Shown: positions 29,017 to 38,534 of the stretch, one piece after another
How the letters are laid out: every line of letters begins with the position of its first letter
Position numbering within the stretch: position 1 is the stretch's first letter
Source of the DNA: Teratosphaeria epicoccoides
Taxonomy: Eukaryota; Ascomycota; Dothideomycetes; Mycosphaerellales; Teratosphaeriaceae
NCBI GenBank assembly: GCA_021401465.1
Contig: JADDMT010000063.1
Location: 62,001 to 126,000 of the forward strand
DNA length: 64,000 nt
Reading direction: 5' to 3'
Made by a program: the position numbers and the translations under genes
The notes under the pieces: model-generated
The model's database searches: none
What the model was told of the DNA's origin: nothing
What the model saw: the letters and a program-made list of their open reading frames with translations, nothing else

Positions 29017-31498
29017 ATGGCCCCGCACACGAAGGCAGGCAAGGCACGCGTTAGTCGCGCGACCAGCCTTGCCCGGGATATCGTCAAGAGGCGCGAGAGG
29101 CGTTACAAAACTGAACAGCAGAAGGTGGTTGCAAAGAAGAGGAGACTTGATCTACATGTCTGTACCTGTTGCATTCGGGAAGATTCAATGCTGACATCTA
29201 AGAACAGACATCATATCACAAGGCGCCACCTGGCTACGCCTTTCTTCCCGTTGGTACACCGGAACTTGCAGAGCGGTGCAAGGAGCTTTCTCGACAGCGA
29301 GGGCTGACCGTGAACGTGGTCAATGTGCGTTGCAGGCGACGTCGCGCAGCTAACTTGCCCTGAATTGGGCGAGCGCTCTGTCCCTATCTATGTTTCTTTT
29401 CAACACTCTTGCTGACTAAGAGCCACAGGCAGAACCTCACAGCGAGCACGTGCTTGACCCGGAGAAAGTTGCGCACCACGTTCACCGCATAGGCTATCAT
29501 TTTAAGACCGAGGTCATTGAAAACGCTTGCCAAGAACTGGGTTACATCTTATTCCAGAACAAGTATATCAAGGCCTCCGAGCTCCAGCAACAGCGGCAGA
29601 ATGATGAGTTCGCCCGTACACTGGCCAAGTACGGCGTGACAGATTACTCCCTCTCCTCCACACAGCAAGAATCAAGGAATGAGGTTCGCGCTGCTATCAA
29701 GGAGCTTTTCCCTAAGATCCCAGAACAAGATCTTGGTGAGATCGTTAGCCACGCCTGGGAAGAGGGCACCGGCCGCGTCGGAAACACAACGGATTTGCCT
29801 CTGTCCCGGCGGGTCCAGCTTGCCACCGTTGCGCGCATTCGTCACAAATACACTGACTACGATCGTCTGCTGCGTGCGTTTGAGTGGAAGCAGGCACGCA
29901 GCATGGTAGAGCCAGACTGCTTAAAGAAACTCATTGAATGGCGAGGTGAGAATGATGCCGAAGAAGACCAAGGCCTGGAAGAAATTGTGCGTGAAACCAT
30001 TGTCATTGACGATGACGATGATCTTGCCAATGATGCCAGCGAAGCCGATGACGAGGACTCCGGCAACGTTAGTGACACATCCATCGAGATCACTCATCAG
30101 GTCATCAGTCTCGATGACTTCGGTGCAGAGAGTGACGATGAGAAGGCGCGTTCGTATGCGAATCGCGTGCTTCCCCGTCGTCGAAATATCCAGCAACGCA
30201 ACAACATCGCGAAGCAGAAAATCAATGCCACGAAGCAGCGTTTGCGCAATGCTGGGTTTTCTGCAAGTAAGCCAATACGGATTGATGTCGAACGAGCAAG
30301 GCACGCACAGCCTGCTCGCTCTGCTCACAGCACCCCGCACACAGCTACTTATGTGAAGGGACCTTTTCAGCCAGAGCCGGATGAATATGGCAGGTATCCT
30401 GAGCAGATTATAGGCAAAGATGGTCAGCTTTATCGACTGGTATGTCACCCCCAAATCCTTGAGGCTTCGCACTTGGTTGTCTGTCTTCACTTCTGATTTT
30501 GCTGCCTACAGGTCAATCCGTCTGCTCCAGGACCACAGCATCAACACGACTCCTACCGTCTTCCAAATCAGGCTGGTCACTTCGAGGCTCTGCAGCCGCC
30601 CGCTAATGTTGCGTTTACTTCATTATACAAAGCTCCGGCACAACGCTTCGACGAGCACTCGTTTCCGACGACCGAACGTCAGCATGTCGTTGCCTCGATT
30701 GAGCGCGATGAGTTCGGACGAGTGCCGAATCCTGCAGGTGGTCATCAGCCTATCACGCCTGACCGTGAACTTTCATTGAAACGCCGTTGGAACGAGTCAG
30801 AAGCTCGTGGACGGCCACAGTGGGAGGCTGCTGGCAGTTATTGTCCAGCCTACAATGTGCAGCCGGATTCTGGCCATAACAGCAGATCACGACATCTGGC
30901 CCCGCCAGACGTAGAGGTTATGGACCTCACCACGCCTGAGCGTCGACGTGTCGAGGTCGTGGATCTGGTGTCGCCCCATACACGAGAACATTGTGGGAGT
31001 CCGCATATGGCTCGCGACGCACCGACGCATGCTTTCAGCCTACCTTCGCGTGCAGCACAACTGACACAGCACGCAGATGCGGCTGGAACGCCGCGATATG
31101 GCTGGCACCATGCACTCAACAGCAATGCTCCAGTCTCCAATTCGACACCTTATGACCCGACCCAGCCAATGCTGCACACCACATCCCAGCATGTCCAAGC
31201 TCTGACTCCAGTGGCACAGGCACCACACCACGACTACGGCTACCCTGCCCACACCAGTCATTCACAGCCAACAGCAACATATTCTCAACAGCCACCGCCA
31301 CAGCCAAGAGAGGTCCATCGAATGACCTACGAGGCGCCAAGGCCTGTTCATGGAGCTCCAGCACCGTTTCAATGGGCGCCTATTGCAGCGCCTACTGCAG
31401 GTCATGCTGCGAAAGCTCCAGCCAAGAGCGCTGGCTATCAGTACATCCCTGCTAACGGCGCTGTGGCGCCCACCCAGTACTACCACCAATCACGCTGA
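29017..31498 (+). CDS. DUF2293-domain protein with SUMO-interaction-like motifs
   Basis: Four exons, 29017-29157, 29208-29324, 29429-30439 and 30512-31498, give 751 residues. The N-terminus is strongly basic (KRRERRYKTEQQK). Exon 2 adds YHKAPPGYAFLPVGTPELAE, a segment the family shares. The DUF2293 domain covers about residues 170-258: RAAIKELFPKIP, IVSHAWEEGTGRVG, RRVQLATVARIRHKYTDYD and LIEWRG. After it come an acidic stretch with TIVIDDDDD and QVISLDDFGAESDDE, and in a long disordered tail VEVMDLTTPE (30911-30940) and VEVVDLVSPH (about 30950-30979); these four fit the hydrophobic-core-plus-acid pattern of SUMO-interacting motifs. The end is rich in Q, H, P and A. The function of DUF2293 is not known to me; a nuclear role is inferred from the composition. 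Confidence 0.87.
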
Positions 31499-32083
31499 GG
31501 TATCTCAAGCAAGAGTGCCAGATCTACATACCGTCTGCATAGATTCGACGATCAGGCATCGTCCGAATCTTGCGTTGCAGCGCATTATCAACATGTACTT
31601 GCCTTACGGGTGAGTTGACACAGCCCGGCTACGGACGTGCGTTCACCAATTACTAGTGGGTGCTTGATCATGTCCAGGTGACGTCGAAGTCAGGGCTTCC
31701 ACGATCGACAGGTTCCGAGCGCCATTCGCGCGCGAATTCTAGGTGGCTGTACAGTCCCAGGATGGAGGGAATCGGAATCCAGCTGCGGTCAGTGGCATCA
31801 CTATTGTCAGTGAACAAGGAGTTACTCATGTATGATAGTGTACAAATCCCAATGTGCCAATCGCGTATCAGCGCATGTTAAATCGTAGCTGCTCCCAATC
31901 TTCTACAGCTGTCATGCGATGTGTGGACTTTGATGATTTTGTTCAACGAGCCTCATCGATCACAATGCAAATCTGGCGCACTGAAACCTTCCGCTGTCCA
32001 TCTTCTCGCTGCGTCGCAAGACCTGCCAATGTCAAATATTCTCAACATCTTCATCATCATCGCCTGAAAGACCAATCCACAAC
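31499..32083. other. intergenic
   Basis: No feature is supported in this 585-bp gap. Confidence 0.45.
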
Positions 32084-32762
32084 ATGGCAATTGAGGTCCT
32101 CCATGACCCACGCTGTCCTAAGACCAAAGCTATCAGGTAGGCGTGGGACATGTTTTCTTATCGTTCTGATACTAATTTTATTACAGTCTTTACGGCTCCA
32201 CAATAAGGGAAGTACTTGGCTCTCAATCTGAATTCTTCGACACCATACTACGGAAGGAAACAAGCAAGCACGCCACCCGCCTTTCAGATCAAGAGCCGGA
32301 GGTCTTTCATACCTACAGACCTACGTATTGTACCTCTATTCTGGTGACCTGTATCTAGTGGATGACCTGGAGAGGACTCCAAGCCAGACCAACGACATGT
32401 ATCTCATCAAGCTTCACGGCCTTGACGAGGTGCTTGGCAATTCATACGTCCAACACTGCGCCATCCACGCTCTCGTGGCTCCCTCGCGTGTCGAGGCTAA
32501 GGCGTCTGGAGAGTGATGCTGTGCGGTGGTCAAGGATAATGTGGATCTCATGTACGGGCTGGCCCCGGAAGCTCACCTGGACGTCGCCGTATGGTTGATT
32601 GGCGTGTCAGCTGGGGCGATCAGTGGCTGGAGGAGGTGGCTCCAACCCAATTTCTATTTGGACCTCGCAAAAGCGCTGATGGGGGTCAAGAGCCTGGATG
32701 ACGGGGACTTGCTTGAGCTGGAAGACGGGGTGCCTGAGTCGTACCGCAAGGTCTTGGTGTGA
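32084..32762 (+). pseudogene. broken BTB/POZ-domain gene
   Basis: A fungal BTB-domain gene is recognisable but interrupted. It starts MAIEVLHDPRCPKTKAI, has an apparently intact 50-bp intron (32137-32186), and continues LYGSTIREVLGSQSEFFDTI, RLSDQEPEVFHTY. At 32311-32324 the hexamer ACCTAC appears twice (ACCTACAGACCTAC); the extra 8 bp shifts the frame just before YVLYLYSGDLYL, the BTB helix that otherwise follows at the family's normal spacing. Downstream, the second frame carries the typical C-terminal part (KLHGLDEVLG, then AVVKDNVDLMYGLAPEAHLD), but has an in-frame TGA at 32514-32516. The end at 32762 is the next stop in that frame. Either lesion alone would abolish a full product. Confidence 0.75.
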
Positions 32763-33170
32763 GCGGGATGGGCGAGAAGTCGATGTGTTGACGTGCTGTA
32801 AGAGCCCGCATAGATCTTGAAGCACCCATGCATGCATCGACCGCAAGTCAAATGGCGATCTTGCTCCGACATACCTTGGCAACTGCTTGCTCATCAGACG
32901 AAATGGTTGTGAAACAGGAATGCGACCTACAAAAAGATGTAGAGATCACATGCAACAGTGCCACAGCGGTTGCACGGGCTGATATGTTACAGACACTCGC
33001 CATCTCTTTGAGTACGGAGCGTCACACAATGATTCTGCAGAGCAACTTGACTGCACAGTGAAATGGAAGACGCCAACGACGCGGGAGAGCCGCGCTGAAT
33101 TTCTACCATGATGTGCTTTGGACGCTGCATCAACTAAAGCACTCGACTCGGCCGCGCTGAAACGTCTCGT
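32763..33170. other. intergenic
   Basis: Nothing recognisable in this 408-bp gap downstream of the BTB relic and of PRP46. Confidence 0.45.
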
Positions 33171-34691
33171 CTAGAATTTCTGCCTGCCTAACGTCGGCCT
33201 CCAATCCAACGGATGCGTCTCTTCCGTCGCATGCTCATCCTGCCGCCAGATCTTAATCGTCTTATCCGCCTCGCCCGTGATCAATCTCAATCCAGTCAGG
33301 TCAAAAGTCGAGCTCATGATGCCAGCCTCCGCATCGAGTGACCCAGGCTGCGCAACCGAGTCCTCATACTGGAATTTGTGCCCCGTCTTCCAATCCCAAA
33401 ATGCAATGCTCCCGTTGTCGCCACCGCTGAACATAACATTATCCTCGTTGACGGCAAGTGAGTTGATGACGGCATTATGGCCTTCGAAGTTCTGCATGAA
33501 TTGCCCTCCTGGGCAGAGCCATTGTTTTATGCTGCCAGGCGAGGCGGAAGCGAAGGTGTACTCTGTTGGGTGTAGCGCAAGGCTGCGAACGCCCTTCTTG
33601 TGGTGAGTCAGGACGCCTATAGTTTTACCAGCGGCAAGATCGTACATTCGAACTGTGCTGTCGAGAGATGAGGAGATGACTTGAGGGTCTGTAGCTTGCG
33701 TCACGACGCTGGAGACTGTGCCCTTGTGTCCGGATAGAACGTGGATGTTGCTTCGCGTGCGCATGTCCCACACGCGAACGACGCCATCGCGACCGCCAGT
33801 GCAAAGGACATCAAGTGTAGGGTGCAGAGACATTGTGTATACGCCTGACAAGTGGCCATGGTAATGACGAATCACCTTGTTAGTTTCCAAGTCCCAGCAT
33901 TTCACCATCTTGTCCTCGGCGCAAGAGAAAAGGTATGGATGCCGCTGCGAAACTGCGAGACCTCGTACGCATGATATGTGGCCGGTGAGGGTGAGTTTCA
34001 GTGTACCAGACGCCAAGTCCCAGATCTTGATGGTGCGGTCTCCGGCGCCTGATGCAAACCACTGATTTCCTGGCTCCATTGCCAGTGCACGCACCCAGCC
34101 CAAATGTCCCGAAATAACGCGGAACAGCTTCCACGGCGGATGCCACTCGGGTTTTTGCTGCCTCACAGTATCTCTGCGCACCAGACTGGTCGTCTCCCTC
34201 TGCGGTGTGGGCCCATTTGCATTTGGAGGAGCCTTGGCGCCCGCCGTCCCCTGTATTCGCGTCAAAGCCATCGAGTTGCCGTTGGCCTGTCCACTCCTCT
34301 GTGCTGACGCATCCTCAATCATTTTGGCCACCTGCGGGTCGCTGGCCTGCTCCTCCGTCTTCGGCTTCTTACTTCGTGCTGCTAAGCCTGCCTGCGCACT
34401 TGCCTGCTTCCGCGCCAAAGCTGACGGCAGCTCCTTGACATCTGCATATTCATTACGTATTCGCGCGGCGACGCCCGCTTTTTGTGCTCGATCATATGGT
34501 GAAGGATCTGTGGGTGCGACTGAAGGTTGCGGCGGCTTGTGTAAAGCCGATGGCTGTGCAAAATCTGCTGCAAAGACTTCTCGTGTGCGTTTCGCTGATC
34601 GTCGTACTGCTTCAGTCGCTTGCGCGGTGATCTCTGGTGGAATGATATCTGTCGACGGCGTGATCGGCTGCTCGACTTGGGCATCGACCAT
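33171..34691 (-). CDS. PRP46: pre-mRNA-splicing factor Prp46/PLRG1
   Basis: The single-exon product has 506 residues. The first ~190 are low-complexity and carry SPYDRAQKAGVAARIRNEYA, a PLRG1-family feature, and KPEWHPPWKLFRVISGHLGW, the family's entry to the propeller. Seven WD40 repeats follow (about 195-480), e.g. FASGAGDRTIKIWDLASGTL, FSCAEDKMVKCWDLETNKVI, LCTGGRDGVVRVWDMR and MFSGGDNGSIAFWDWKTGHK. Prp46 is part of the Prp19-associated complex and the activated spliceosome in the nucleus. Length and the DWKTGHKFQ end region agree with fungal orthologs. The ATG at 34691 is the first in frame. It is divergent from the small gene at 35018. Confidence 0.95.
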   Translation of the reverse strand: MVDAQVEQPITPSTDIIPPEITAQATEAVRRSAKRTREVFAADFAQPSALHKPPQPSVAPTDPSPYDRAQKAGVAARIRNEYADVKELPSALARKQASAQAGLAARSKKPKTEEQASDPQVAKMIEDASAQRSGQANGNSMALTRIQGTAGAKAPPNANGPTPQRETTSLVRRDTVRQQKPEWHPPWKLFRVISGHLGWVRALAMEPGNQWFASGAGDRTIKIWDLASGTLKLTLTGHISCVRGLAVSQRHPYLFSCAEDKMVKCWDLETNKVIRHYHGHLSGVYTMSLHPTLDVLCTGGRDGVVRVWDMRTRSNIHVLSGHKGTVSSVVTQATDPQVISSSLDSTVRMYDLAAGKTIGVLTHHKKGVRSLALHPTEYTFASASPGSIKQWLCPGGQFMQNFEGHNAVINSLAVNEDNVMFSGGDNGSIAFWDWKTGHKFQYEDSVAQPGSLDAEAGIMSSTFDLTGLRLITGEADKTIKIWRQDEHATEETHPLDWRPTLGRQKF

Positions 34692-35017
34692 GGTGTAGTG
34701 CTCCTAGATTGGGAGATCAGTGCCGCGAGCTACCTCTCGAGCCAAAAACCAATTCTGAGGAGCGAATATCCAGTTCCGTGTTGGTTGAGCGGAGATGTAT
34801 GTCTTCAAAAGCACAATTCACTATGAGCTATGACACTTCATTCTGCCACCTGACTCGCACATCTCTGCGCTTTCACCGCCAACCGCATCTTGCACCTCCC
34901 CGCAAAGCAGCCAATGTACTCGATCGCCGAAGTCATCACTTTCACAACTTTTGTGCCATGCCTACCATGTCCGTCCCATAAGCACACCTACCCGTTGCAG
35001 CAGGCGCAGGTGTAAGC
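34692..35017. other. divergent intergenic region
   Basis: The 326-bp gap between PRP46 and a small divergent gene; no motif recognised. Confidence 0.45.
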
Positions 35018-35434
35018 ATGCATTACCTCCACCCTCGCTCGCGCCAGACAGGCACCCTCTTCACCGCAACGCTCGCAGTCTCATTCGCGGTCGTTGCGCT
35101 GCCACATTTGTTGCCATGTCCCGCCGATCGACGACATTTCGCGGACACGATCGAGATGCCCGATGGGACGATCAGGAGACGGCGAAGAAAGCAGCGCGGG
35201 GAGGTGAAGGATGATGCCACGTCAGCGAGTGATGATGAAGGCGATAGAGCCGTTTCGCTGCATACGGAAAGACCAAAGCGAGAGTGCCCTGTGCCTAAGC
35301 CTGGTGGGATTGTCGGACAGGTGTTGGGCTTCAGGCAGACGGCGAGGGAGAAGGGCGCTGAGGTGGTGGTGCAACCGTTGGAGAGAGGAAAGGGGGGCAG
35401 AGGGAGGCAAGAAGCGGAAAAGGAGACGCCTTGA
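35018..35434 (+). CDS. small single-span membrane protein, hypothetical
   Basis: A 138-residue frame begins MHYLHPRSRQTGTLFTATLA and has one hydrophobic segment (about residues 12-32, TGTLFTATLAVSFAVVALPH) followed by a basic turn RRRRRKQRG and a charged, disordered C-terminal half. The motif RRHFADTIEMPDGTIRRRRR and ECPVPKPGGIVGQVLGF look conserved rather than random, and I associate this pattern with an uncharacterised short ascomycete protein. A mitochondrial or ER membrane location is possible: a short basic N-terminus plus one span. It ends 104 bp before the convergent stop of the neighbouring gene. No function is proposed. Confidence 0.6.
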   Translation: MHYLHPRSRQTGTLFTATLAVSFAVVALPHLLPCPADRRHFADTIEMPDGTIRRRRRKQRGEVKDDATSASDDEGDRAVSLHTERPKRECPVPKPGGIVGQVLGFRQTAREKGAEVVVQPLERGKGGRGRQEAEKETP

Positions 35435-35538
35435 AGCAATTACATTTCGGCGCTGTACTGCCGGGAGCTAGGCGCAATGACGACGACCAAAGATGAGCGT
35501 CGATACATGGGTCCCGATCGGAGGCGCATGCCGCACTT

Positions 35539-37764
35539 TCAAACCACATCCATGCCGCCGATGAGATGCTCGCCCAGACTCGCCTTCCCAGCCTTCACGA
35601 TGGTCTCAACCATCTCTAGCTTCTGGAGAAGCTGGTCCCAGCCTTCGCCACCATACTCACAGTTGTCTGGGCTTCCACTGCCTGGTCCAAAGTCTTTCGG
35701 AAACCACGTTGCCACGTCATCTTTCCAAGTTGAGCCTTCACCAACGCCAAGGCTCTCGTTCTGCGCAAACATAATGTCCCATTCACCGCCGAAAACATTG
35801 ATGCTCCAGCGGGCTTCATACATGGTGGGAGTGGCAGCTTTCGTTGCTGAATATCGCGGGAATATTGTGTCCTGGAAGCGAAAGAGGTCGAGGGTGTAAT
35901 GGGTGCCGTTGATCCTGTAGCGGTATGAGATGCGCTGCTGAAAGGACTTCAGGCTGGTGTACGGATTGTACGTGACGAAAGGTCGATCAACCGCTTGGGC
36001 TTTGGCAGTGGCTGGCACGATCTTCACAGAAGCCGCGAATTTGCTCAATGTCTTCGGGAGACGGGTGTCATCCAGGGGATCAGCAGCAGTAATGTCGATC
36101 TGCCAGGTTTGGCCGTCGATCAAGTTCAGCAGGCTCACGTCGAGGAGTGTCCTGGGCGACCCTGTTTCAAGATCGAGACGCGACCACTTCTGCAAGCAGA
36201 GGTCGAAGTCGTCGGAGTCATAGCCGAGCTGCCATTCTTGGACCAGGCGAAGATCGCCCTTTCTGTCGGCAAAGGTAAAGGTGACGGCGAAAATTGGTTG
36301 TACGGCTTTGAGGTCATCGACCATGTTGTCCAGTGGTATGATGAGGCTCTGGGCCTGTTGGAACTTCTCGAGGAGAAGAGACTCCGCATGCTTGTCTCCC
36401 ACTCTTGTTTGATATGTCAGTATATCGACAGCATTTGTATGTGGATGGTTGCAAACATACTCTTGTGTGACATGTCCCACAAATTGGCTTTCGCGAATCA
36501 TGTCTTCGTACTCAGTCAGGTTGTAGCTGCCATCGTGCGTGATCCGAAACTGGTCAACCAGGAATGTGCCAAGGCGTATGCGGAATTGTAAGTTGCCTCG
36601 GTAGTAATGGAGCTTTGGCAACGTCTTCAGAATGCACGTCCTGGCCTTTGCGTAATTGATATCGGTCTGAATGGCGCTCTGGAAGGTGAAATCTTCGTCC
36701 TCTTCGTAGTCTGCTCCGCGAGCAGTCTTGCCGGTCCGTGCTTCTGGTGCTTTTGAGGACTTCGCTAATGGATACTGGTACGCATCCATCGTCACCTTGG
36801 CAGGCATCTGTGATGGTTCTGGCCATCGCAACAAGTACTTTCTCGGACCAGTGACCTGCCTCGAAGCGATCTGATAGAAACATTTCCGCATCCTGTCCAT
36901 ACCTTTGTGCACGGCTTTGGTCTCGCCCATGATACGAAAGGTCTTGTGCTCGCTCCTGTAGACAACGTAGCACTTGCAGTCCATACGGATTGGGTCGAGC
37001 GCCTCATAGCTGGGTCCCAGGATCTCCTCGGGCGTGTATTCGTCACTGGGCCAGTGAAAATTACCGATAGACTGGAACACGGCGTCCGGTGGTGGATGCT
37101 GCCGGAATCGTTGCTTAGTGACTGCACGAATCCATTTCTTCTCTTCCTTCTCGCGCAGCGCCGGTGTCAAGGACACAATTCTCGCAAAGTTGGCGGCCGA
37201 TTTCGTCCAGTCTGGACCGCAGACGGCCTCGATCCACTCTGCAATCAGTCGCCGGGTCTTCGCAGCTTGATTGCGATCTCCCCAAATGCCAAAGGTGCGG
37301 GTGCCGCCAGTGGCATGCTTGTGGTCGGAGAACACGAAGGTATCGTGCTCCCTTGCTATCTGATCGTAGTATTTGTCTTTGAGGCACAAGCCTTCAGGGA
37401 TTTTGACCGAATCAATTGGACCTACGCGCCCGGTACGCCATTCTGCCTCGCCTGTGTTGCCACTATCGGATCCCATGCGCTCCGGATTCCGTCGAGTAGG
37501 CCGCCTTAGGAGGTGCTGGGAATGGGTCGCCTGCCACCTGCGAGGGGGTGCTATTTCGGACCTGCTATTTCTTGGCGCTTGAGAAATAGGTGCTTGCGAT
37601 GAAGGACGTTGGCGACGTTGTTGAGGCTGCATGGCGTCGCTCCGTGCTGAGCGCTCCTTTTTGTTTTGCACGACCGTCCAGTCGCTGTCGTGGCCCTCCT
37701 CGATGCGCTGCGCGTGAGAACTCTGGCTCCATTCGGGACAATCCATGAGCTCGTAGTCCGCCAT
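35539..37764 (-). CDS. conserved hypothetical protein, 741 aa
   Basis: An intronless frame encodes 741 residues. Residues 1-110 are disordered and rich in R, Q and S. The middle holds an ordered region with repeated RNA-binding-like (KH-like) character: IPEGLCLKDKYYDQIAREHD, then HATGGTRTFGIWGDRNQAAK around residues 150-170, and later a similar unit, CKCYVVYRSEHKTFRIMGET with KAVHKGMDRMRK. The C-terminal third (from about 385, KARTCILKTLPKLHYYRGNL) is rich in aromatic and beta-forming residues and ends in an acidic stretch. The two units share the order strand, basic turn, G-[IE]-x-G/T, helix, which is why I mention KH, but neither has a clear GXXG loop. I cannot name the function. Long uninterrupted coding and biased composition support a real gene. 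It is divergent from ORC1. Confidence 0.8.
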   Translation of the reverse strand: MADYELMDCPEWSQSSHAQRIEEGHDSDWTVVQNKKERSARSDAMQPQQRRQRPSSQAPISQAPRNSRSEIAPPRRWQATHSQHLLRRPTRRNPERMGSDSGNTGEAEWRTGRVGPIDSVKIPEGLCLKDKYYDQIAREHDTFVFSDHKHATGGTRTFGIWGDRNQAAKTRRLIAEWIEAVCGPDWTKSAANFARIVSLTPALREKEEKKWIRAVTKQRFRQHPPPDAVFQSIGNFHWPSDEYTPEEILGPSYEALDPIRMDCKCYVVYRSEHKTFRIMGETKAVHKGMDRMRKCFYQIASRQVTGPRKYLLRWPEPSQMPAKVTMDAYQYPLAKSSKAPEARTGKTARGADYEEDEDFTFQSAIQTDINYAKARTCILKTLPKLHYYRGNLQFRIRLGTFLVDQFRITHDGSYNLTEYEDMIRESQFVGHVTQEYVCNHPHTNAVDILTYQTRVGDKHAESLLLEKFQQAQSLIIPLDNMVDDLKAVQPIFAVTFTFADRKGDLRLVQEWQLGYDSDDFDLCLQKWSRLDLETGSPRTLLDVSLLNLIDGQTWQIDITAADPLDDTRLPKTLSKFAASVKIVPATAKAQAVDRPFVTYNPYTSLKSFQQRISYRYRINGTHYTLDLFRFQDTIFPRYSATKAATPTMYEARWSINVFGGEWDIMFAQNESLGVGEGSTWKDDVATWFPKDFGPGSGSPDNCEYGGEGWDQLLQKLEMVETIVKAGKASLGEHLIGGMDVV

Positions 37765-38534
37765 ATCCGCGGTGCCGGTGCAGAAACCGCGAAGCAGAAA
37801 GCGGAGGCAGATATTGTCAAGTGGTAAGGTGTGCAGGGATAGAAGGGAAGGAAGGAACCCGAAGCAATTGAATGTAAAGCAATTCGGGCAGCAGCTTCCG
37901 AGTACATAAACGGGGAGAACAAGATGCGAACATTGCGAGCTCGATTACCCTATGTATTTTGAATGCTCGCTCCTGTGGGAGATGGTACGAGGTGGAATCA
38001 ATCCATTGGGAGTATTTCTGATTTCTCGACACTTGCTGCGCGCTGCAAGAAAGCGCGAGAAGCAATGGGTGCACTGGAGGACTCATGCAAACTGCCACCA
38101 GTCGCTCGCAGCTGTACCACTCGGTACCACTCGCGACGAATGGCGCAGTGGTCTGATCTTGGGGGATGCTCTGGGAGACCGCCGTGAGCCTCGCGCCGCA
38201 AAAGTGTCTTGAGCCGTCCAAATCCCCGGCCAACAGCAAAGAAGGCGCGTGCATCGATGGATTGAACTCGGCTTTGAGCAAATAATAGTGCAGTCATCGA
38301 CATGGGCGACATATAGAGGATGTCTCGATGTGTGAAATGCAGCGTCATGGAGCCTGGAGACCTGGAACCCTCGGAAGCTTGGCGGCTAATTTTGAGGTTT
38401 ACAGTAGTTTGCACGCAGCTCGACAGGGATGCGCGTTCTGAACGCGTTTGACGCGCGCTCATAGGGCTGAAATCGTTCGACATTCAGTGACACTGCCGCA
38501 CTGGACATGTTTGCGCCCGGTGTAAGACAGCAGT
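37765..38534. other. divergent intergenic region upstream of ORC1
   Basis: A 770-bp gap between divergent starts. Short open frames occur on both strands without support. The region must include the ORC1 promoter; no cell-cycle box was identified with confidence. Confidence 0.45.
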
